Positions 7,609 to 16,219 of a DNA stretch of 62,600 bases are shown here, piece by piece. Source of the DNA: Prochloron didemni P4-Papua_New_Guinea (GTDB lineage: Bacteria > Cyanobacteriota > Cyanobacteriia > Cyanobacteriales > Prochloraceae). Position 1 is the first letter of the stretch; each line of letters opens with the position of its first letter. The DNA lies in NCBI GenBank assembly GCA_000252485.1, contig JH610983.1, positions 1-62,600 of the forward strand. Direction: 5' to 3'. The notes beneath the pieces are model-generated. The model saw only the letters and a list, made by a program, of their open reading frames with translations, searched no databases and had not been told where the DNA came from. A program made the translations under genes and the position numbers.

Positions 7609-8910
7609 TTGGCCACTGCAAACAGTTTAAAAACAACCAAATCAAAAGAAATCTTTGCCGCCGCCCAAAAACTAATGCCCGGAGGAGTCAGCTCCCCCGT
7701 GCGAGCCTTTAAATCCGTCGGCGGACAGCCCATCGTCTTCGATAAAGTAGAATCCGCCTATATTTGGGACGTAGATGACAATAAATATATTGACTACGTT
7801 GGTACTTGGGGACCAGCAATCTGCGGCCACACCCACCCAGAAGTAATCGCCGCTCTTCAGGAAGTTCTAGGGAAAGGCACTAGTTTTGGCGCTCCCTGTC
7901 TCCAGGAAAATATCCTCGCTGAAATGGTTATCGAGGCAGTTCCCAGCATTGAAATGGTCCGCTTTGTCAACTCCGGCACCGAAGCCTGCATGTCCATCTT
8001 AAGACTAATGCGAGCTTTTACCCAGCGAGATAAAGTAATTAAATTTGAAGGCTGCTATCACGGTCACGCCGACATGTTTTTAGTCAAGGCTGGTTCGGGA
8101 GTAGCCACCTTAGGTTTACCAGACTCTCCTGGAGTACCCAAATCCACTACCGCCAGCACTTTAACTGCTCCCTACAACGACCTAGAAGCAGTAAAAGCTC
8201 TCTTTACGGAACATCCAAACGAGATTGCCGGAGTAATTTTAGAACCGGTAGTAGGAAATTCCGGCTTCATTCCCCCCGACAGTGGCTTCTTAGAAGGCTT
8301 ACGAGTCTTGACCGAAGAAAATGGGGCTTTGCTGGTATTTGATGAGGTAATGACTGGTTTTCGCATTGCCTACGGAGGCGCTCAAGCTAAATTTGGAGTT
8401 ACCCCCGACCTCACTACCTTGGGCAAAGTCATCGGCGGCGGCTTGCCAGTAGGCGCTTACGGCGGACGGAAAGATATCATGTCTCTAGTAGCCCCAGCAG
8501 GAAGCATGTATCAAGCGGGAACCCTTTCCGGCAATCCCCTAGCAATGACCGCCGGAATTAAAACCCTGGAATTGTTGCAAAAGCCCGGAACTTACCAACA
8601 ACTGGAGACTATTACCAAGAAATTAATTGATGGCTTATTGGCAATTGCTAAAGAAGAAGGCCATGAGGTATTCGGTGGTAATATTAGCGCCATGTTTGGC
8701 ATGTTCTTTACTGGGGAACCTGTTCACAATTACGATGATGCCAAGAAATCCGATACAGCCAAATTTGGCCGCTTCCACCGAGGAATGTTAGAAAGAGGCA
8801 TTTATTTAGCTCCCTCTCAGTTTGAAGCAGGATTCACTTCCTTAGCTCATACAGAAGAAGATATTGAGCAAACTTTAGCAGCAGCTAAAGAAGTTTTATC
8901 TGGCTTGTAA
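7609..8910 (+). CDS. hemL: Glutamate-1-semialdehyde 2,1-aminomutase
   Basis: PLP enzyme converting glutamate-1-semialdehyde to 5-aminolevulinate, the first committed tetrapyrrole (chlorophyll, heme, phycobilin) precursor in the C5 pathway. The sequence contains [20 protein letters not shown] near the start, [20 protein letters not shown], the PLP aspartate region [12 protein letters not shown] and the Schiff-base lysine region [18 protein letters not shown]. It starts at TTG, supported by AAGGAG six bases upstream. At 433 residues it is full length. Confidence 0.97.
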   Translation: MATANSLKTTKSKEIFAAAQKLMPGGVSSPVRAFKSVGGQPIVFDKVESAYIWDVDDNKYIDYVGTWGPAICGHTHPEVIAALQEVLGKGTSFGAPCLQENILAEMVIEAVPSIEMVRFVNSGTEACMSILRLMRAFTQRDKVIKFEGCYHGHADMFLVKAGSGVATLGLPDSPGVPKSTTASTLTAPYNDLEAVKALFTEHPNEIAGVILEPVVGNSGFIPPDSGFLEGLRVLTEENGALLVFDEVMTGFRIAYGGAQAKFGVTPDLTTLGKVIGGGLPVGAYGGRKDIMSLVAPAGSMYQAGTLSGNPLAMTAGIKTLELLQKPGTYQQLETITKKLIDGLLAIAKEEGHEVFGGNISAMFGMFFTGEPVHNYDDAKKSDTAKFGRFHRGMLERGIYLAPSQFEAGFTSLAHTEEDIEQTLAAAKEVLSGL

Positions 8911-8918
8911 ATTTTTTT

Positions 8919-8943
8919 GTAGGGGCGCACAGCTGTGCCCCTC
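8919..8943 (+). terminator. Hairpin downstream of hemL
   Basis: An inverted repeat (AGGGGCGCACAG / CTGTGCCCCT) lies nine bases after the hemL stop, preceded by a T-run. It belongs to a dispersed hairpin family also seen near 20738, 31815 and 55995. A terminator role is plausible, but the T-run is on the 5' side, which would fit better for transcription coming from the other strand. Confidence 0.4.
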
Positions 8944-8946
8944 ACC

Positions 8947-9085
8947 CTAAAGTTGGCTTAAATTTTCAACAACTTCCTCAATCTCATCTCGATCGCCCAA
9001 AGTAGTCAAACGCAGAAATCCTTCCCCTTGAGAGCCAAAGAAATTACCCGGTATACCCACAGCACCAATTGTAGATAATAAATAG
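8947..9085 (-). pseudogene. C-terminal remnant of a PLP aminotransferase
   Basis: On the minus strand an open frame ends at 8947 and reads LLSTIGAVGIPGNFFGSQGE, GFLRLTTLGDRDEIEEVVEN, LSQL and stop. The pattern IPGxxFGxxGEGFLRL is the typical C-terminal region of class I/II aminotransferases (aspartate or LL-diaminopimelate type). The remaining roughly 350 residues are absent: the frame runs directly into repeat element A at 9086. This is the residue of a deleted gene. Confidence 0.75.
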
Positions 9086-9228
9086 CTCCTTCGGTCGAAT
9101 TCAAAATTCAAAATTCAAAATTCAAAATTTAAGAATTGGCGAATGTCTCCGCCAAAAATGGCAGAAACTTGCAAAAGCCTTATCCCTCTTAGGTTTTAGC
9201 TTGTTGTCAATTTTCAGATTCGGTCGAG
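9086..9228 (-). mobile_element. Repeat element A, third copy
   Basis: A 143-bp copy in inverted orientation relative to 3259-3550, running from CTCCTTCGGTCGAATTC to AGATTCGGTCGAG. It lies immediately after ATAG, as do the other copies read in this orientation. It abuts and probably marks the truncation point of the aminotransferase remnant. Flanking bases TAAATAG and TTAAATA are similar but not an exact duplication. Confidence 0.75.
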
Positions 9229-9543
9229 TTAAATAACTGTTGCGAGCGCCATTTTTCTGGTGCTTTTAACCAAATATAATATGAAATCTGAAAATGTTTA
9301 ATGTTTGCTACAGATGATGTCAGCTTCAAAATGTAGTTGCATGAATCTAATAATATGAATTATAAAAATGTTTGCTACAAATAAATAGATTTGGAAAATT
9401 GTAGGGTGGGCATTGCCCACCAACAGCGTTATTTATGGAATCTAGAAACAAAAATTGACCTTATTGGAATCCCAATCCTTACCTCCATCGCCGCAAAAGT
9501 ATATTGGTGGGCGAACTTTACGCCGCCGATGCGGAAGATGTAC
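9229..9543. other. Gene-free stretch with short repeats
   Basis: No convincing gene. It contains two copies of AAAATGTTTGCTACA (also near 40490 and, slightly altered, 49083), a copy of the GTAGGGTGGGCATTGCCCACC hairpin at about 9401-9422, and on the plus strand a short open stretch ending GELYAADAEDVLSQICNR at 9564-9566. That stretch looks protein-like but is closed upstream by a stop and cannot be assigned. Confidence 0.4.
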
Positions 9544-9709
9544 TCAGTCAAATTTGTAATCGTTGAAATTTGAATCTTGAAACTCTTGTCTTACCAAGGC
9601 TTCAATTTCCGACCATCTTGCTTGCACAAAATCATGTTCAACCACTTCAACAAAAAAATTTAACACTTTTTTTGCTCTCTTAATATTTATTTTTGAGTTT
9701 GTCAGACTA
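9544..9709 (-). pseudogene. Unidentified gene fragment
   Basis: A minus-strand frame without a good start codon reads TNSKINIKRAKKVLNFFVEV, VEHDFVQARWSEIEALVRQE, FQDSNFNDYKFD and stop. Composition and helical pattern look like real protein, but the frame is truncated at its 5' side by a GAGCGCACAAATAACTATGCGC hairpin repeat. I cannot name the family; a remnant is the most likely reading. Confidence 0.3.
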
Positions 9710-9754
9710 CTGCAGGAGCGCACAAATAACTATGCGCCCTCACAGCCTTGCTAC

Positions 9755-10258
9755 CTAATCGAAATAAAACAGAGTCACCAACTTGTGTTGTTCCTCTGCT
9801 TCCGTACAGGTTTGCAGAAGAGTGTGACTATCGTGGAAGGCAAAACAGATTAGTTGCTGACACCGGGAAATAATCTCTCCATTGCACAAAGCACTGGCTT
9901 CTGCCAAAGATAAATTATCGTTGTCTGGATTTTCTACTAGATGAATCACCTGTTCGAGCTGCTTGCGCGACTCCAGTGGTTGGCGAGACATGCTTTGGGG
10001 CAGAATTACAGTCAAAAGGCTCGAATCGGCACGCATAGCGCCTTTAATAGCAGCGGAATTAGTCCCCGTCCCACCAGAGGTTATGAGACGATTGCCCTCT
10101 AGGACAAGAGCGTAACTCATCATCTCAATTAAATGCTGATGGGTGATGGGAACGTGGCGAGAACCCAATAAAGCAATTCGCTTAGAACTTGTTTGCCGAA
10201 TTGCTGCCAGTTCTTGCGCCAAGGTATCCAGTTTGGGAATCTCTATTGATTGACTCAA
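9755..10258 (-). CDS. SLOG/DprA-like Rossmann-fold protein
   Basis: A 167-residue stand-alone protein resembling the nucleotide-binding core of DprA/LOG (SLOG superfamily) proteins: KRIALLGSRHVPITHQH, then RLITSGGTGTNSAAIKGAMR, where SGGTGTN corresponds to the glycine-rich phosphate-binding loop, then LLTVILPQSMSRQP. It lacks the C-terminal domain of DprA, so a role in DNA uptake is not established; it may bind a nucleotide or nucleotide-derived signal. It is next to tRNA-Val on the opposite strand. Confidence 0.7.
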   Translation of the reverse strand: MSQSIEIPKLDTLAQELAAIRQTSSKRIALLGSRHVPITHQHLIEMMSYALVLEGNRLITSGGTGTNSAAIKGAMRADSSLLTVILPQSMSRQPLESRKQLEQVIHLVENPDNDNLSLAEASALCNGEIISRCQQLICFAFHDSHTLLQTCTEAEEQHKLVTLFYFD

Positions 10259-10366
10259 AGAATCTTACTTGCTTGGGCTGAATGACTCAAATATTCTAGC
10301 AAATATATTGGCAATTTTTTTTTCTTGCATTATTTCCCCTCTATCTGTTAGAATATTTTTGTCTGA

Positions 10367-10440
10367 GGACGCATAGCTCAGTTGGTTAGAGTACCACGTT
10401 GACATCGTGGGGGTCACTGGTTCGAGTCCAGTTGCGTCCA
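10367..10440 (+). tRNA. tRNA-Val(GAC)
   Basis: A 74-nt cloverleaf: acceptor GGACGCA pairs with TGCGTCC, D-loop AGCTCAGTTGGTTAGAG, anticodon stem-loop CCACG-TTGACAT-CGTGG with anticodon GAC, T-loop TTCGAGT and discriminator A. CCA is not encoded. The anticodon reads GUC/GUU valine codons. Confidence 0.95.
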
Positions 10441-10547
10441 TATTTATAGATTGCTACATAGTTATATGATTATAACACAGTCTAGTAGTGAATTCTCATT
10501 TATCAAAATCATTATTAACAGTATTCTTGCTAAAAACAAATAGTGCA

Positions 10548-10576
10548 TTTACATTCTGTTAGTAAACAAATGTAAA
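10548..10576. terminator. Palindrome downstream of Uma2 copy 1
   Basis: TTTACATT and AATGTAAA bracket a CTGTTAGTAAACA centre, giving a short hairpin just after the stop codon on the minus strand. An identical copy follows the second Uma2 gene at 11628-11656, so the hairpin was duplicated together with the gene. Confidence 0.4.
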
Positions 10577-10610
10577 TTAGCACTATCAAATAAGATTTGG
10601 TAGTGCGAAT

Positions 10611-11576
10611 TTACTCTACATCAGGACCAAAATTCTCCGAATCCAGGTTAATTCCCATTTCTAGCAAACGCTGGGCTAACTTTTCAGCTCGTAGGCGTTC
10701 CTTTTCAGCTCGCTGACGTTCAGTTTCAGCTCGCTGGCGTTCGCTTTCAGCTCGTAGGCGTTCGTTTTCAGCTTGCTGGCGTTCTTTTTCAACCTGTTGT
10801 TCTAAAGTTTCAGCTCGCTGGCGTTCAGTTTCAGCTCGCTGGCGTTCGTTTTCAACCTGTTGTTCTAAAGTTTCAGCTCGTTGTTGTTCAGTTTCAGCCT
10901 GTTGTTGGAAGGTTTTGATTGTGGTTTGTTCTTCTTTAATTAATTCCTCCACTATAGGAGGATTCAGCAGTTCTTTCACGGATAAAACTAGTTGTGAAAA
11001 CTGACTGGAAACAATTGTCTTTTCTTCCGTAAAATCTACAAAATCATATCCCTCTTCATTCCTAGTATTAGTAAACACCCTCACGAGTTTCTTTTTTGGG
11101 TCTACTATCCAATAGGAGGGAATTTTTGCTGTTTCGTATTCATCCCGTTTAATCTCGTAATCATCCCGCCGATTACTGCTGACAACTTCTACTACTAGAA
11201 TCGGCTGTTCTTCAAAATCCAAAACTCCAGCTCCTGGACGATGAAGAACTTGTTCCCAAACAGTTTTGCTAAATACTACCACATCTGGGATTCGAGATGT
11301 ATTTTCTTCCGTTCGCACTCCCGTTCCTAAAGCATTGGCCACTAAATCTAAGTTTTCCGCTGCAAAATAGCGCTGTAACTTATAAACCAAAAACTTGCAA
11401 ATATTGGTATGTAAGTGTGTGGATGCTGGCATGGGTATTAATTTTCCTTTCACTAACTCGTATCTAACATCCGATTCTGGAACATATTCAAGATATTCTT
11501 GGAAAGTTAACAGATGTTCAATTTTAGGCGGTTCATCTACCGTTATCTCGGTTGCTTTTTTGACAGCTTGAATCAT
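10611..11576 (-). CDS. Uma2 family (DUF820) endonuclease-like protein, copy 1
   Basis: PD-(D/E)XK-fold protein of the Uma2/DUF820 family, greatly expanded in cyanobacteria. Residues about 20-205 carry the fold: YELVKGKLIPMPAS, SRIPDVVVFSKTVWEQ and VVEVVSSNRRDDYEIKRDEY with the Glu-X-Val and downstream Lys/Tyr pattern. After residue 215 comes a repetitive coiled coil of ERQRAETLEQQVEN-type units, then a conserved tail LAQRLLEMGINLDSENFG. It is the downstream member of a tandem pair with 11689-12696. Cellular role is unknown. Confidence 0.88.
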   Translation of the reverse strand: MIQAVKKATEITVDEPPKIEHLLTFQEYLEYVPESDVRYELVKGKLIPMPASTHLHTNICKFLVYKLQRYFAAENLDLVANALGTGVRTEENTSRIPDVVVFSKTVWEQVLHRPGAGVLDFEEQPILVVEVVSSNRRDDYEIKRDEYETAKIPSYWIVDPKKKLVRVFTNTRNEEGYDFVDFTEEKTIVSSQFSQLVLSVKELLNPPIVEELIKEEQTTIKTFQQQAETEQQRAETLEQQVENERQRAETERQRAETLEQQVEKERQQAENERLRAESERQRAETERQRAEKERLRAEKLAQRLLEMGINLDSENFGPDVE

Positions 11577-11627
11577 TATTTAACCTCTCTCATATTAGCT
11601 GATTTGATTATTTTATCTAATATAGGA

Positions 11628-11656
11628 TTTACATTCTGTTAGTAAACAAATGTAAA
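11628..11656. terminator. Palindrome between the two Uma2 copies
   Basis: Second copy of the TTTACATT...AATGTAAA hairpin at 10548-10576, in the same position relative to its gene. With the following ATCAAATAAGATTTGGTAG it marks the edge of the duplicated unit. Confidence 0.4.
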
Positions 11657-11688
11657 CCCTATATCAAATAAGATTTGGTAGCGCTAAT

Positions 11689-12696
11689 TTACTCTACATC
11701 ACCACCAAAATTTTCCGAATCCAGGTTAATTCCCATTTCTAGCAAACGCTGGGCTAACTTTTCAGCTCGTTGACGTTCAGTTTCAGCTCGTTGACGTTCA
11801 GTTTCAGCTCGCTGGCGTTCAGTTTCAGCTCGCTGGCGTTCGTTTTCAGCTTGCTGGCGTTCGCTTTCAGCTCGTAGGCGTTCGTTTTCAACCTGTTGTT
11901 CTAAAGTTTCAGCTCGCTGGCGTTCGTTTTCAACCTGTTGTTCTAAAGTTTCAGCTCGCTGGCGTTCGTTTTCAACCTGTTGTTCTAAAGTTTCAGCTCG
12001 TTGTTGTTCAGTTTCAGCCTGTTGTTGGAAGGTTTTGGTTGTGGTTTGTTCTTCTTTAATTAATTCCTCCACTATAGGAGGATTCAGCAGTTCTTTCACG
12101 GATAAAACTAGTTGTGAAAACTGACTGGAAACAATTGTCTTTTCTTCCGTAAAATCCACAGAAGTATATCCTTCTTTATTCCTAGATTTAGTAAATACCC
12201 TCACGAGTTTCTTTTTTGGATCTACTATCCAATACTCGGGAATTTTTGCTGTTTCGTATTCATCCCGTTTAATCTCGTAATCATCCCGGCGATTGCTGCT
12301 GACAACTTCTACTACTAGAATCGGCTGTTCTTCAAAATCCAAAACTCCAGCTCCTGGACGATGAATAACTTGTTCCCAAACAGTTTTGCTAAATACTACC
12401 ACATCTGGGATTCGAGATGTATTATCTTCCGTTCGCACTCCCGTTCCCAAAGCATTGGCCACTAAATCTAAGTTTTCCGCTGCAAAATAACGCTGTAACT
12501 TATAAACCAAAAACTTGCAAATATTGGTATGTAAGTGTGTGGCTGCTGGCATGGGTATTAATTTTCCTTTCACTAACTCGTATCTAACATCCGATTCTGG
12601 AACATATTCAAGATATTCTTGAAAAGTTAACAGATGTTCAATTTTAGGCGGTTCATCTACCGTTATCTCGGTTGCTTTTTTGACAGCTTGAATCAT
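11689..12696 (-). CDS. Uma2 family (DUF820) endonuclease-like protein, copy 2
   Basis: Nearly identical to the neighbouring copy over the first 210 residues, with only scattered changes such as AATHLHTN for ASTHLHTN and a variable patch NKEGYTSVDFTEE. The coiled-coil region is longer by 14 residues (335 against 321 residues overall) because of extra QRAETLEQQVENER and QRAETER units. The same nucleotides upstream (ATTTAACCTCTCTCA) and downstream show that the whole gene plus flanks was duplicated in tandem, with later slippage in the repeats. Confidence 0.88.
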   Translation of the reverse strand: MIQAVKKATEITVDEPPKIEHLLTFQEYLEYVPESDVRYELVKGKLIPMPAATHLHTNICKFLVYKLQRYFAAENLDLVANALGTGVRTEDNTSRIPDVVVFSKTVWEQVIHRPGAGVLDFEEQPILVVEVVSSNRRDDYEIKRDEYETAKIPEYWIVDPKKKLVRVFTKSRNKEGYTSVDFTEEKTIVSSQFSQLVLSVKELLNPPIVEELIKEEQTTTKTFQQQAETEQQRAETLEQQVENERQRAETLEQQVENERQRAETLEQQVENERLRAESERQQAENERQRAETERQRAETERQRAETERQRAEKLAQRLLEMGINLDSENFGGDVE

Positions 12697-12699
12697 TAT

Positions 12700-13172
12700 T
12701 TAACCTCTCTCAGGTTCGCTGACTTTACTATTTTATCGACACTACTTATTCTTCTAATGAGAGTTGAGGGGCACAATCGAAACAAAAACCTTGTCTATTG
12801 TACTCTTTCCAGTAGTAGGAAGTGTTTTATTTAAATGAGAAATAATAATTTTATTACTCTGGACAACGGAGTAATAATCTTACGATTCTTTCCCCAATTA
12901 ATTTGTCCACTTTCCCCCAAACCAAGCGGATATTACGGGCTGGACATTGCACCGGCAGTTAACACGGTTTTGTCTGAAACACTTCCTTGAGCTATCATAT
13001 CACAGAATCGTTCAGTGCGACAAGGCGAACAGGGGAAGTTTCTCATTTTTTGCTATGATTTCGTGATTATCATGATGACTATGATTCTGTGGAATTGAAA
13101 AGTCATAGTACTCATTGAATCAAAAAAATCATAGTCTTTTTTATTTGGGGGTGTGGAGCGCGAATCTGGAGC
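12700..13172. other. Gene-free stretch upstream of Uma2 pair
   Basis: No complete gene. On the minus strand a short frame reads ARNIRLVWGKVDKLIGERIV then RLLLRCPE and stop at about 12860, which looks like the last 30 residues of a lost protein but cannot be identified. Around 13060-13140 there are several ATCATGATGACTATGATT / TCATAGT motifs related to the CTATGATTGAA repeats elsewhere in the window. Confidence 0.35.
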
Positions 13173-13174
13173 TA

Positions 13175-13276
13175 TAGCGCTACGCGCAATTCAAAATTCA
13201 AAATTCAAAATTCAAAAAGATGGCTATGACTAGGTTTCAGGTTTTATTAATGTCCTAACCTAAATGCGTAGTGCTA
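13175..13276 (+). mobile_element. TA-target MITE, copy 1
   Basis: A 102-bp element with inverted ends TAGCGCTACGC and GCGTAGTGCTA, flanked on both sides by TA (13173-13174 and 13277-13278). The interior holds three AATTCAAA tetrads and ATGGCTATGACTAGGTTTCA. A relative of the same length lies at 49638-49740 in the opposite orientation, also between TA dinucleotides. TA duplication points to mobilisation by an IS630/Tc1-type transposase, which is not in this window. Confidence 0.8.
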
Positions 13277-13285
13277 TATCAAAAA

Positions 13286-13535
13286 GCTGACTCTCTGACA
13301 ACAATAGCTAAAACCATTATATACAAAGGTTTTCAGCATGACGGAGAGAGTCAAAATTTTACTGTTTTCTCTGTGCTAAATGAGATTTTATACCTATGAG
13401 ATTTCTTGAAAACCCTATAAATCCCTTCACACTCTTATTAGATTATTTTTAAATCTCGTCTCTATTTAAACCAATTTGGATTACCTGTAATCCTTGCTAT
13501 ATAAGCTTTACAGACATAGTTGTCAGAGAGTCAGC
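13286..13535. mobile_element. MITE with 17-bp perfect terminal inverted repeats
   Basis: A 250-bp element bounded by GCTGACTCTCTGACAAC (13286-13302) and its exact reverse complement (13519-13535); the similarity continues imperfectly for several more bases. No open reading frame of note. No target duplication is visible. It lies nine bases from the TA-target MITE and seven bases from the DUF4231 stop codon. Probably a deletion derivative of a full insertion sequence. Confidence 0.8.
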
Positions 13536-13541
13536 ATTTAG

Positions 13542-14153
13542 TTAGTTCTTACCCTTAATGGTATCCTGGTTTTCCATAGACTCAAATGATTGCTCTTCTT
13601 GCTTTTCTTGTTCTTCTGCTACCTGATTCAATACTTCTAAATCTTGCTCGATAATTTTTTCCACTCTACCAGCAAACATTGTATAGGCACTGCGGTGACT
13701 AGTAAACTTTTTATATGGACCGCTAAACTGAAAGAAATGCCAAGCTTCCATCTTCATCAGCTCTGCTGAATTGCGATATTCACAATACAGTTTGCCGTAT
13801 TGCAAAAACTCTTCCAGAGAAGCAGAAATAGCCACAATTTGACTTAAACCCAATGTCAACCAACCAAATAATACCTTGGTATTATCGGAACTAATATTGA
13901 AACTAACTAAGGCTGGAACAATTACTCCCCCTACAATAGTAACGATCCGACTCAAATAGTATCCGAAACGATAACGCTTCCACAACCTTTCCAACTGAAT
14001 GACTTGTTGCAGCCAGCGGTGTGTCATGAACTGTTTTTGCAGCGGTTCTAAGTCTAATTGCTCAATGATGGCAATCACATTTTCCAGAAAATTATAATCG
14101 TTACCGATGTTGAGAGTTAAAGTTTTGTTTTCTGGTGTTGTTGTTGAAGTCAT
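13542..14153 (-). CDS. DUF4231-like membrane protein
   Basis: A 203-residue protein with an N-terminal helical segment, the pattern RWLQQVIQLERLWKRYRFGY before a first membrane helix (IVTIVGGVIVPALVSFNI), a second (VLFGWLTLGLSQIVAISASL), then a helical tail ending in acidic/Gln-rich sequence. This layout matches DUF4231 (SLATT-like) proteins. SLATT proteins are proposed effector channels in nucleotide-signalling defence systems, but nothing here establishes that role. I chose MTSTTTPEN as start; the open frame upstream to 14270 is translated repeat DNA. Confidence 0.7.
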   Translation of the reverse strand: MTSTTTPENKTLTLNIGNDYNFLENVIAIIEQLDLEPLQKQFMTHRWLQQVIQLERLWKRYRFGYYLSRIVTIVGGVIVPALVSFNISSDNTKVLFGWLTLGLSQIVAISASLEEFLQYGKLYCEYRNSAELMKMEAWHFFQFSGPYKKFTSHRSAYTMFAGRVEKIIEQDLEVLNQVAEEQEKQEEQSFESMENQDTIKGKN

Positions 14154-14333
14154 CGTCCTATATATATGTAGGGTGCGGCACTGCCCACCATTTCCCCATA
14201 TATTATTGGCTATTGGCAAGGTTTGGGTGCAAGACTTAGGCCGCCACATCTGTAGAGACGTTCGACCCAAACGTCTCTAGTTATTTGAATTTAGCTGTAA
14301 TTGATCTAGTTTATTAGTGGGTTTTGAGGGTAA

Positions 14334-16004
14334 TTATTGTTTAGGTTGTACCGAATAAGCTCCCGTTTCCAAATCCACAGTAAAAGTATACCACCCACTA
14401 ACTTCTGGTGTAAACTGCAATGTGGGAGGATTTCCGTGATTAGTTAGCTGTCCGTAAAGTTTCAAATCTTCTATCCTGGAATTAGCAACATCAGGGTTAC
14501 GACCAGCAAAGTCTTCTCCGTGACCATCTAATTCGTAATCAGCAAATACCCAAAGCCAATTCCAATTGTTGACAGTATATTTATAGGTATAACTGCGATT
14601 AGCTTCTAATTCTACATCTTTGGTAAAGATACTATTCCCAACTCTTTCCATATTGTTAGCAGGATTATCTGGCTTCCACTCTACCAATGGAGCATCGAAA
14701 CTACCAACTAATTGCAAGGTGTCAATAGTGGGTAAAGCTTGGATAGCAATTTCTTCTGAATTTGAACTACTTTCATTTAACAATTCGATTGAAAAAGCAT
14801 CTTTATCTCCATCATAGGTAAATTGATACTTGCCACTTTTGATAACTTCAAACAAAACATTTTGCTCGTTAGGTTTACCATGCCAACCTAAACCCATCAA
14901 CTTGTGAGTTTTATCCGACTCTATCCAAGCACCTAAAGCCATTGTATCCAGAAAAAGCTCGTTACTAATGGCAAAGTTAGCACCATAAACTCCCGGTTGT
15001 AATTCTAGAGTTTTTTGCCAAATATTATCCTCGCAGTTGGCCATGTTTCGTCCCGGGTTAGTGGGTGCAAATTGGTCTTTTTCATAGAAAGTACCCAGCA
15101 ATTGAAAAGATTTGAGATCGTTCCATATTTTCACTGGTTCTATCCCTTCAGGAGACTTGACTTCAAACTTATATTGTTTCGGATTCATCCGAATAGTATA
15201 ATCAGCATCAGCAAATACTTGAATAGTGATGCCAGAATGCTTGCTTTGTCCTCCACTACTGCCAAATCCCGTACCGCCCACTAGAGTACCTTGACCGTCA
15301 TTATAAGCAGCAAATCCCCAGTCCTCATTGTGATTAACAGAAAAGAGGAACTGATACACTCCATCGGCGCGAAAATCGATACCTCCGTTAATTTTTAGAG
15401 GTACAGTCTTCTCCCACCAATCCCCATTTTTGGTCATTTCATGATTAGCACGAGTTTCATCAAATTTTTGGAACATATCCTCCTCGTCCCAGACAAAACC
15501 GTTAATTTGAATTGATTCAATTTCAGTTAAATAAGTCGGTTGCGGCGAAATATTAAATTTAAATTCTGTGGGATTGAAAGATATGGTATAAACACCGTCT
15601 TTCTCAATTTTAATGATAATATTCTGTGCTTTATTCGCGCCCTCGCCCGTTACTAATTTTGGTTCCCCTTTCTCACCCGTCTTATAGTGATTAGCTTTAA
15701 AAGACTCAAACAAGCTATGATTGGTTGTAAAACGAAAGGCGTAGATACCGTCCCTGTGACGACCACCATTAGCTCTTAATTCTACTTCTTTAGAGTATTG
15801 TGCACCATCTTTGGTCATGTCATTTTCCGGCAAAAACGGATTCCAACGACCCCGATTATTGTTGACCGTTCCCAATAACTGAGCGCTGGCAACAAATTCA
15901 GAAATTTCTGGGTTGGGAAGTACTGGGATTGCTGCGCCGTAAGTTTTCTTATTGATCAGTTCTGAGAAGTTGCTTGAATTATTAGTCATTTTTCTATTGG
16001 TCAC
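14334..16004 (-). CDS. Protein with four starch-binding-like repeats
   Basis: A 556-residue cytoplasmic-looking protein (no signal peptide) built from four related beta-sandwich-like units at about residues 38-150, 160-290, 295-405 and 420-556. Each starts with a pattern such as LQLVGSF, has W.P.NPANNM about 12 residues later, then a beta hairpin around ELEANRSYTYKYTVN, and ends FTVDLETGAYSV or equivalent. This resembles the X25-type or SusE-like starch-binding fold of amylopullulanases. No catalytic domain is seen. It precedes, on the opposite strand's coordinates, an AGE-epimerase-like gene, which suggests a carbohydrate theme; the function is otherwise unknown. Confidence 0.6.
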   Translation of the reverse strand: MTNRKMTNNSSNFSELINKKTYGAAIPVLPNPEISEFVASAQLLGTVNNNRGRWNPFLPENDMTKDGAQYSKEVELRANGGRHRDGIYAFRFTTNHSLFESFKANHYKTGEKGEPKLVTGEGANKAQNIIIKIEKDGVYTISFNPTEFKFNISPQPTYLTEIESIQINGFVWDEEDMFQKFDETRANHEMTKNGDWWEKTVPLKINGGIDFRADGVYQFLFSVNHNEDWGFAAYNDGQGTLVGGTGFGSSGGQSKHSGITIQVFADADYTIRMNPKQYKFEVKSPEGIEPVKIWNDLKSFQLLGTFYEKDQFAPTNPGRNMANCEDNIWQKTLELQPGVYGANFAISNELFLDTMALGAWIESDKTHKLMGLGWHGKPNEQNVLFEVIKSGKYQFTYDGDKDAFSIELLNESSSNSEEIAIQALPTIDTLQLVGSFDAPLVEWKPDNPANNMERVGNSIFTKDVELEANRSYTYKYTVNNWNWLWVFADYELDGHGEDFAGRNPDVANSRIEDLKLYGQLTNHGNPPTLQFTPEVSGWYTFTVDLETGAYSVQPKQ

Positions 16005-16035
16005 CTATTTTTTCGTAAATTAACAGCTTTAACCA

Positions 16036-16122
16036 TTGTAGGTTGGGTTGAGGCAACGAAACCCAACATCCAACGATGTTTATGTTGGCTTTCACTATCG
16101 CTCAACCCAACCTACGATACCA
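16036..16122. repeat. GTAGGTTGGGTTGAGG-type inverted repeat
   Basis: TGTAGGTTGGGTTGAGGCAACGAAACCCAAC, followed by CAACATCCAACGATG... and closing CTCAACCCAACCTACGA, forms a long imperfect inverted repeat of a widespread cyanobacterial type. Relatives occur at 23887-23925, 49133-49165 and 49930-49962. Confidence 0.65.
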
Positions 16123-16219
16123 GAGGTTCTAACAGCCGATAAATTTTTGTTTGAACCGCAGAGACGCCGAGGGCGCAGAGGAAGTCTGCGCTCATCTCTG
16201 TTTTTGGTGCGGTTAACCT

